Positions 58,228 to 64,000 of a stretch of 64,000 nucleotides of DNA are shown piece after piece. The DNA is from Dysidea avara. Taxonomy: Eukaryota > Porifera > Demospongiae > Dictyoceratida > Dysideidae. The translations under genes and the position numbers were made by a program. Every line of letters starts with the position of its first letter. The first letter of the stretch is position 1. The stretch is taken from the NCBI RefSeq assembly GCF_963678975.1, contig NC_089285.1, positions 6,496,694 through 6,560,693 on the forward strand, given 5' to 3'. The notes beneath the pieces were generated by a model. That model was not told where the DNA came from. It did no database searches and saw only the letters and a program-made list of their open reading frames with translations.

Positions 58228-59438
58228 TTAATCAAGTGCTGCCTCTGTAACATTCCTTTTCTTTCCTCTAATTTTGCTGTCTTCAGTAATTACAGGTATC
58301 TGTTCTATAACACTACATGGCATGCCTTCACCTTTAAAGCCACCAGCTATAAATACAGCTTGTTGATTATTCTTGTCAGTGACAACAACTGCTGATGCAC
58401 CATATCGTGATATCACGGAGCGGCCAACACATTTCCATTCTTGTCTCTCAGGTACAAATTGGTATATCTCAGAAAACGGTTCACTGTCTTCATCGCAACC
58501 ACCCACAATAAACAAGGTTTCCTTAATAACAAATGGTGTACTGTTAATACGAGGAATGTCTATAAGAAAATCAATAATCACAGTGGGCTTTGTTGGTGGG
58601 TCAGTAGTAGTAGAAAGTAGTGACTTAACATTTTGAATTTTAGCCATTTTGTTTCCATTGACAATGTAGATATTGTCATTGATGATAACACATTTCACAT
58701 GTTTGTTGAACTCATTAACTAAAAATGAGCATGACAAGGACTCGTCATTGTTATCAATAATGAATAGGATGTTCTTGTAGCAATAGACATCATATTTGCA
58801 ACAATGTTGGATAGCTATCAAAGGGGGAAGATGGTAGGCAGATTTACGTGACTTGTCTTCTGACCAATGGGTGCACTGGGAAGGTCCTGAAGTCAAAGTT
58901 ATAGTCCAACATTTTGCATTACTCAATGGATTCTGTACAAATCTCCTCCTTACTAGTAATTGAGACAAACATTTATTACGTATCATAGTTTCACCAAACA
59001 TCTTAATCTTCTCTCTACTGGCATACCCACCATAAATGTATATAGTGTCATCATGTGGTTTAGTTAGAATCAAACCTGGAACTTCGATTTGAGGTATGGT
59101 AGACCAAATGTAAGAATGCTCTGCAGCCACACCATCAACAAAGGTGGCAGAACAGCCATGACCATGCATTATGTACCTGCTCTCATCTTTTTTCTGAATA
59201 ACTGTGGTTGTGCCTTCGGTCGCGCCACTGCTTGCAGCTGCGCCAAAATATACGAAACTTTGTTTGTACTGGGTGGCAAAGAAGTAATCACATTTAACGG
59301 AAGTGTTCCATCGTTTGATATCGTTCAAATTCAGTTCAAACTGCGAAACGAAATTGGTAGCTAAAGTTTCATGAATTTTATGCAAACCTTTGTTCGCTCT
59401 AGATCTGTTTCTGACACGCTCCTCGACTCCTCGGCCAT
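58228..59438 (-). CDS. Kelch-repeat protein, single exon, apparent 5' frameshift
   Basis: A continuous frame of about 385 codons (59385-58228) has Kelch-type blades: IYIYGGYAS (about residue 112), TLFIVGGCDEDSEPFSEIYQ followed by a W (about 290) and AVFIAGGFKGEG (about 353), ending in a basic tail (RGKKRNV). Kelch propellers mediate protein binding, often as adaptors. The expected start is ATG 59438 (MAEESRSVSETDLERTK), which flows into LHKIHETLATNF only if one base is added near 59385 (TTT in place of TTTT). As written, that ATG frame stops after 25 codons. This is either a sequencing error or an early frameshift. It is intronless, with a decayed paralogue at 55.8 kb and head to head with a kinase exon. 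Confidence 0.72.
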
Positions 59439-59527
59439 TTTAGGTCTGCTTTGTCACTTCCGGGCACATCAAATATTCGGAAAAGTTAATTATTGCTGTG
59501 CCACGCCTTCTCACAAGCATACGCGTC
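59439..59527. promoter_or_regulatory. Bidirectional promoter, 89 bp
   Basis: This is the whole interval between the divergent ATGs of the Kelch gene and the kinase exon. It contains CACTTCCGGG, the classic ETS/GABP-type element of animal bidirectional promoters. No TATA box. Promoter role is inferred from position and motif. Confidence 0.55.
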
Positions 59528-59623
59528 ATGGCTGCTGATATTCCCGATCACCTTGTTCTCAAAGACGTGAATCCAACTGAAAAGGATGATATTGGTCGGG
59601 GAGCTTATGGGAGAGTCTTTGAA
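59528..59623 (+). CDS. Protein kinase first exon (truncated gene)
   Basis: ATG 59528 opens MAADIPDHLVLKDVNPTEKD followed by DIGRGAYGRVFE, the ATP-binding glycine-rich loop (G-x-G-x-x-G-x-V) at the start of a kinase domain. No GT donor follows VFE. Instead the sequence passes into T-runs and then repeat sequence (CAGTGGCGTAGCTACC at about 59730). The invariant lysine and later kinase motifs are not found downstream in the window. The gene seems truncated by a repeat insertion, or its next exon is out of reach. Confidence 0.6.
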
Positions 59624-59727
59624 ATTTTTTTTTGTTTTTTTTTCATTATTATAAATGAACACGTTTTAACAACACGTCATAAAAACAATTGTTCTAAGTC
59701 GACTACCACTGAAGGAACATTGTGTGC

Positions 59728-60130
59728 CCAGTGGCGTAGCTACCATTGAGGCAACCGAGGCAGATGGGCAGATGTCTCGGTAAAAAATGCTCAACAGGCT
59801 GAGCAGCCTGAGTTTTCAGTGGCACCTCTATTTATTTATTATCTAATTCATCCAAATAGGAAGGGGTGGCACCAAAAGGCTAGGCCTGCACGAGGGCCCC
59901 TAATTTTCTACTCAAACATTTACTACTAGCATTACTGTACCACACCATGGCCGTAGTACTAAGCAGGGCTGGAGCCCACGATGATGGCAAAGTCCCGACG
60001 CCATTGCCGCTGCCGGGACCACTTTTCAGCTACTTGAAAAAGATCGAGATACTCTCATAGATAATATATACCTTACTATGCTCTAATAGAGCAGTCGTCG
60101 TAATGTACTCTAATAGAGCATTCAGTACGG
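59728..60130. repeat. Non-autonomous element remnants with CTCTATTAGAG module
   Basis: CAGTGGCGTAGCTACC resembles a hAT end. The motif occurs in inverse orientation at 60038-60125 (AAAAAGATCGAGATACTCT and two CTCTAATAGAGCA copies). Confidence 0.45.
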
Positions 60131-60134
60131 ATTA

Positions 60135-61400
60135 TAGTCACTGTTCTCATTACACTGCTTGGTCTAAACCATTTATGTTAATTGTCTTTAAACTGCTTTT
60201 CAAAAGTTCCAATGAGTCAACTGCATGGTAAAAAATATCTTTCACATTTCAAAATTTTCCTTGAAGGAGCATGCCCTCATACTCCTAGCTTGACATGCAG
60301 CTGAATATCACATGAAAGAGATACTCTCTGACTAAAATGTCACATCAGATCAATGAAAAGTATAGTGTGCATGGCTATGACTTCCATTGCAGTCCATGGA
60401 TAGCCTGACCTCTAAAAATATCTCCGGAGCAAGTCAGCTTTTTGTGCTGCATATCAAAACATATGTATGGGATTTGTCAAATCAAGCATTTTCAGGTGGT
60501 CAACATTAAAAGTTTTCAAAACACTGGGTTAAACCCTTAAAAATTAAGAATTATGCATTAACTAAATTTAATATCAGTTTAATATCTTTTTTGAAACCTC
60601 AACTTGGTAAAACAGGCTGATTATAAAATCTCATCATTCCCTGTCATTCGTTATCCAATGCAAAATACATGTATTTTACACTACATACAAAAACACTAAT
60701 TTACAACCTTTAACTCACAAAATCTCTACAGCACACCATACAATAAAAGAAAGCCCTTGAATTTCTCTATCCAATTCCGACCGTACAAATGGGAAAATGT
60801 CACCATAGCGACAGTTATTTACTGTTGATGATGACATAATACGCGCTCCATACGTTAACCCATTGGAAAATTTAATTATCTCGGAGGGAAAATCCCAATT
60901 TACAAGTTGTTATCCTCAACCAAAGTCGCTAAATTTGGTATCATACTACGCAGCAAAGGATGCTTAATAAGACTCCGACCGTACAAATTGTTAAACAGGT
61001 TAGTTTACAAAGATATGCTTAAAAACACGTGTTTTTACGGGCATTATGAACACGTAAATTTCGCGGTACAAGGCTCCTTTTTAGCTTCCCCTTCGTTACT
61101 ACATACAAAATTTACGCATGAATCGAATCGCCTTTCATCAAGGAGTCCGATTAACCAAACCTCTTGTCTGTCAACCAGAGTACGCGGAAGTTATGGCGCT
61201 TTGTTTAAAATATGGTGTTATTTTATATGAAACGGGCGTAACCCATTCGGAAATCCGGAATATCTTACGCAAGTTTTGATATGGAGTGAAATTGAACTAG
61301 TCTAATAATTGAAGCATGGTATATATTGTAGCATTAATTAAGCTGGAGTATGACATGTAGAAAAATGCTCATAGTCTTCTGAAACAGTTTCTTCCATCCA
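60135..61400. other. No gene recognised
   Basis: CTCCGACCGTACAAAT-like words occur at about 60776 and 60975. The open frame at 60907-61230 lacks recognisable motifs. Confidence 0.35.
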
Positions 61401-61404
61401 ACCA

Positions 61405-61531
61405 CACTGTTAAAACTGATGTGCTATGGTAGCACTCCAGGTCAGTGCTACCATAGCATCTATAAAATGTGCTACGATAGCATTTTACAGGTGCTGTTTT
61501 CAGTAGCACCCGTTGCGAGTGCTACCATAGC
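61405..61531. repeat. CACTGTTAAAA end with TGCTATGGTAGCA palindromes
   Basis: It starts CACTGTTAAAACTGATGTG and contains four GTGCTA-x-x-(A/G)TAGCA palindromic words. The first 11 bases equal those of the 12-kb element at 6567, so it may be one end of a related element. No matching other end was found. Confidence 0.5.
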
Positions 61532-61839
61532 ACAATACTTAGCTGCAATTAGCCTAGACTATAAACAATCTCTTTTACGTCTGCTTCAGCCATCTTCGCC
61601 ATCTCATTATGAGCGGCGCTTAAATATTAAAACATTGGTGCGCTTATTGTGGGTGTGCAGACGATGTGGTGGAAAATCTCCCATGCGTGCATGGCATGGC
61701 GAAATGAGGTACACAAAACTTATCTCATTTGTATACTTACTTGTTAACGTATTGTAAAAACGTGTGTTGCATCGCTAATGGCTGCCTATACTGGCAGCTG
61801 CCCGTCTGGCAGGGGTTGTACCATATTTGGTGGAGACGG

Positions 61840-62105
61840 AGGGGGGCACGGGCCCCCCGCTTTTATGGGACAATGTTTGCAAGAAAAGATCGAGATACTC
61901 TAATAGAACAGTCAGGATCTGGATACTCTATTAGAGCAGTCACAGTATTCAGAGAAGCAGTGTAGCAAGGCTACTTAGCTACGTATGCGTTGTTATAAAT
62001 AAGGAGAAATAATTGGTGGAGAGCAGCTATTCTCAGCAGGTAATGACCTTTTTTTGGTCTTCAGCACAACTGGCCTGGCCCCCTCACTCTTTGGCCTGCT
62101 CCACC
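61840..62105. repeat. Non-autonomous element remnant with CTCTATTAGAG module
   Basis: GGGCACGGGCCCCCC, then the inverse motif (AAAAGATCGAGATACTC and CTCTATTAGAGCAGTCACAG, 61884-61943), ending near CCGCCCCTGGG. It has the same module order as the 39617 element. Confidence 0.45.
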
Positions 62106-62109
62106 GCCC

Positions 62110-63185
62110 CTGGGTTGTACAATCCTGACAGCAATTGTACCTGACACAATCATGTAGTTTCATCTATGGTTTTAGCACTTTTTAAAAACTCGAATATTAG
62201 CTACAGCATCTTGTAGAGCATGAAAAATGCTGCAGTATTTGCCAATTGCTTTTGTATTAACTTGTGACTTAAACAAAATATGCATGGGTAGTTCAGGGTA
62301 GCCATATGCAGAGCATGAACATATAAGTTACCGGGTATGCATATTGTTAGCATCACAGCTGTTAATGCAGCTGCTAAACTTGGAACTGGAAGTTTTTTTC
62401 ATAAATTCATTTATGCCACTTCAACTTGACTACGTAGTTGTTTCATAAGTGAAAATCTTAACAGTATAAGGTCAGTAGGTCAGTACATACATAAATACAA
62501 ATATTGACAGAAATCAGGACAAAATAACAAAATATGCTATGGTGCAGACGAAATGGCAGGCAGCCATGGAAAAATTTATGCAGAAACGGCAGCATAATAC
62601 CAGTCACTTGATAGGATCTCAGGTGGCTAAGACGGTACGTATATGCCTGTAAAAATAATTGGTTATAATGTAAACATGAAACTTGTTCTTGTACCTTCCT
62701 CTCATTGTAATCATGTTCTCTCACTGTAATCACCATATTCCATCCACACAAATGAACAAGCCATCTCTACTTTTCAATGACATTTCATTGTTTGTGTTGC
62801 CTACAACTTGAAAAATATGTCCAGTAACACTATTATTCCATTTTCCATTGCTAGGTTTGTATTTATGCTAATGTGACCCATTATGGCCTAATTATATTAC
62901 AAGGCCATTGTGATTCATGTTTATACAAAAATTGAAAACTTAGGGCTTCTTATAGCAAACAAGGAACAGTCTGTACTAACAAACTAACAAATCCACATGT
63001 GAGGTCCAAATGTTTGAGAAATGTGCATATCGAAGTTCAATTTGCAAAAATTTCTGCTGGCAGATTCTCATATTTTCGAGTGAGCAATGTCTTGCCTATA
63101 AGCCATCAGTATTCTTAAGTATTCGTAAGTCTGTCATGCGCATGGTTTCGAAAAAGATGCAACCAATTACAAGAAATCATTTGTG
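62110..63185. other. No gene recognised
   Basis: AT-rich with short frames only. Confidence 0.35.
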
Positions 63186-63189
63186 TCTC

Positions 63190-63705
63190 GCAAATCAGGA
63201 TACCTCAATAGTCGGGACACTTGTCTATGGTCCCATTTTTATTAGTTTAAAACCCTAAAATCAAGACACCTCACTGAATAAGGACACCTCAATAGTCAGG
63301 ACACTTGTACATGGTACCATTTCTATTACAGTACACACATTTAAATCCCTGAAATCAGGACATCTCACACATAACGAAGCCTCAATAATCAGAACTCTTG
63401 TCTGTGGTTCCATTTGTATTGGTGCACACACATTTAGACCACTGAAATCAGGGCACCTTGATAATCAGGACACTTGTCCGTGGTCCCATTTGTATAACTG
63501 TCCACGCATTTAGATCACTGAAAGTAGGACACTTGTCCTTGGTGTCATTTGTGTTTGTACACACATGACATGTACGTACTAGGGCACCACACTAATAAAG
63601 ATGCCTCAATAATCAGGACATTTGTCTGTGGTCCCATTTGTATTAGCATACACACATTTAGACCCCTGAAATCAGTACACCTCACAAGTAATAGACACTT
63701 GCAAT
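63190..63705. repeat. Degenerate tandem repeat, about 100-bp period
   Basis: About five units share CCTCAATAATCAGGACACTT, GTCTGTGGTCCCATTTGTAT and CACACATTTAGACC with variable spacing. The wording resembles inverted-repeat DNA transposon ends (GTGGTCCC type). Non-coding. Confidence 0.7.
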
Positions 63706-64000
63706 AGGTGTCTTTGAGGATTTAAAACCTGAGGTGACATCCCAGCAATTACAAAGATACAGCAAAGGTATCTACTGACCTCAAAAATGATTTTTAAATT
63801 ATAACAAGTGTCTAACACCCTATTCACACTATCCCGGGTTAGCCAGGATTTTTCAACTCGAGATGTTGAACTCGGGTTGGCTCTTATTCAAACTACCGCA
63901 TCAGACTCAAGCTCAATAGTACGAGTGCCAAATAATTAGTTAGGTAAAACAATTGCACAATAATTAAAAGCTTTCGTTATTTAGGTGCTTAATAAAAAGC

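Overview
The window looks like nuclear DNA of an invertebrate animal, most likely a demosponge (Amphimedon-like). The signs are low GC, split genes with short GT-AG introns (49-120 bp), very many small DNA transposons, and a dispersed CTCTATTAGAGTATCTCG motif that I associate from memory with sponge assemblies. The species is an inference. No organelle, bacterial or viral genome features are seen.

Layout. Positions 1-23.8 kb and 49.0-54.05 kb are two same-strand copies of one segment. Both carry minus-strand exons of a Notchless/NLE1-type WD40 gene (60S ribosome assembly factor), and neither copy is a complete gene. Copy 1 has a TGG-to-TAG stop in WD1 and has lost WD4. Copy 2 has lost WD1, has a TGG-to-TAG stop in WD2 and shifts frame in WD3 and probably WD4. 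Only copy 2 continues inside the window to the 3' exons (48.7-45.8 kb). Its N-terminal exon lies beside a 200-bp assembly gap.

In copy 1 a 29-bp minisatellite occupies the place of the lost WD4 exon. It has been split by two transposons. The first (1884-6201) is a 4.3-kb DNA transposon with perfect 86-bp inverted repeats, a THAP+DDE transposase with all three catalytic acids, and a SWIM/YqaJ-nuclease/PHD accessory gene that carries two in-frame stops (ISL2EU/Harbinger-like). The second (6567-18641) is a 12-kb TA-flanked segment with CACTGTTAAAA ends and no recognisable transposase. Copy 1 also holds a Ty3/gypsy pol remnant and an 897-bp long-inverted-repeat element.

25-45 kb is repeat-dominated: several MITE families, a 4.3-kb satellite of about 31-bp units, broken antisense LINE reverse transcriptase, a pure (CAG)74 tract, and one unidentified minus-strand multi-exon gene (about 37-40 kb). 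55-60 kb holds a minus-strand Kelch-repeat gene, a decayed Kelch paralogue, a tRNA-derived SINE, and a protein-kinase first exon head to head with the Kelch gene across an 89-bp CACTTCCGG-containing promoter. 60-64 kb has only repeats.

Several reading-frame breaks are single-base losses in short homopolymers, so assembly base errors remain an alternative to real decay for those. The nonsense changes and exon losses are not explained that way.
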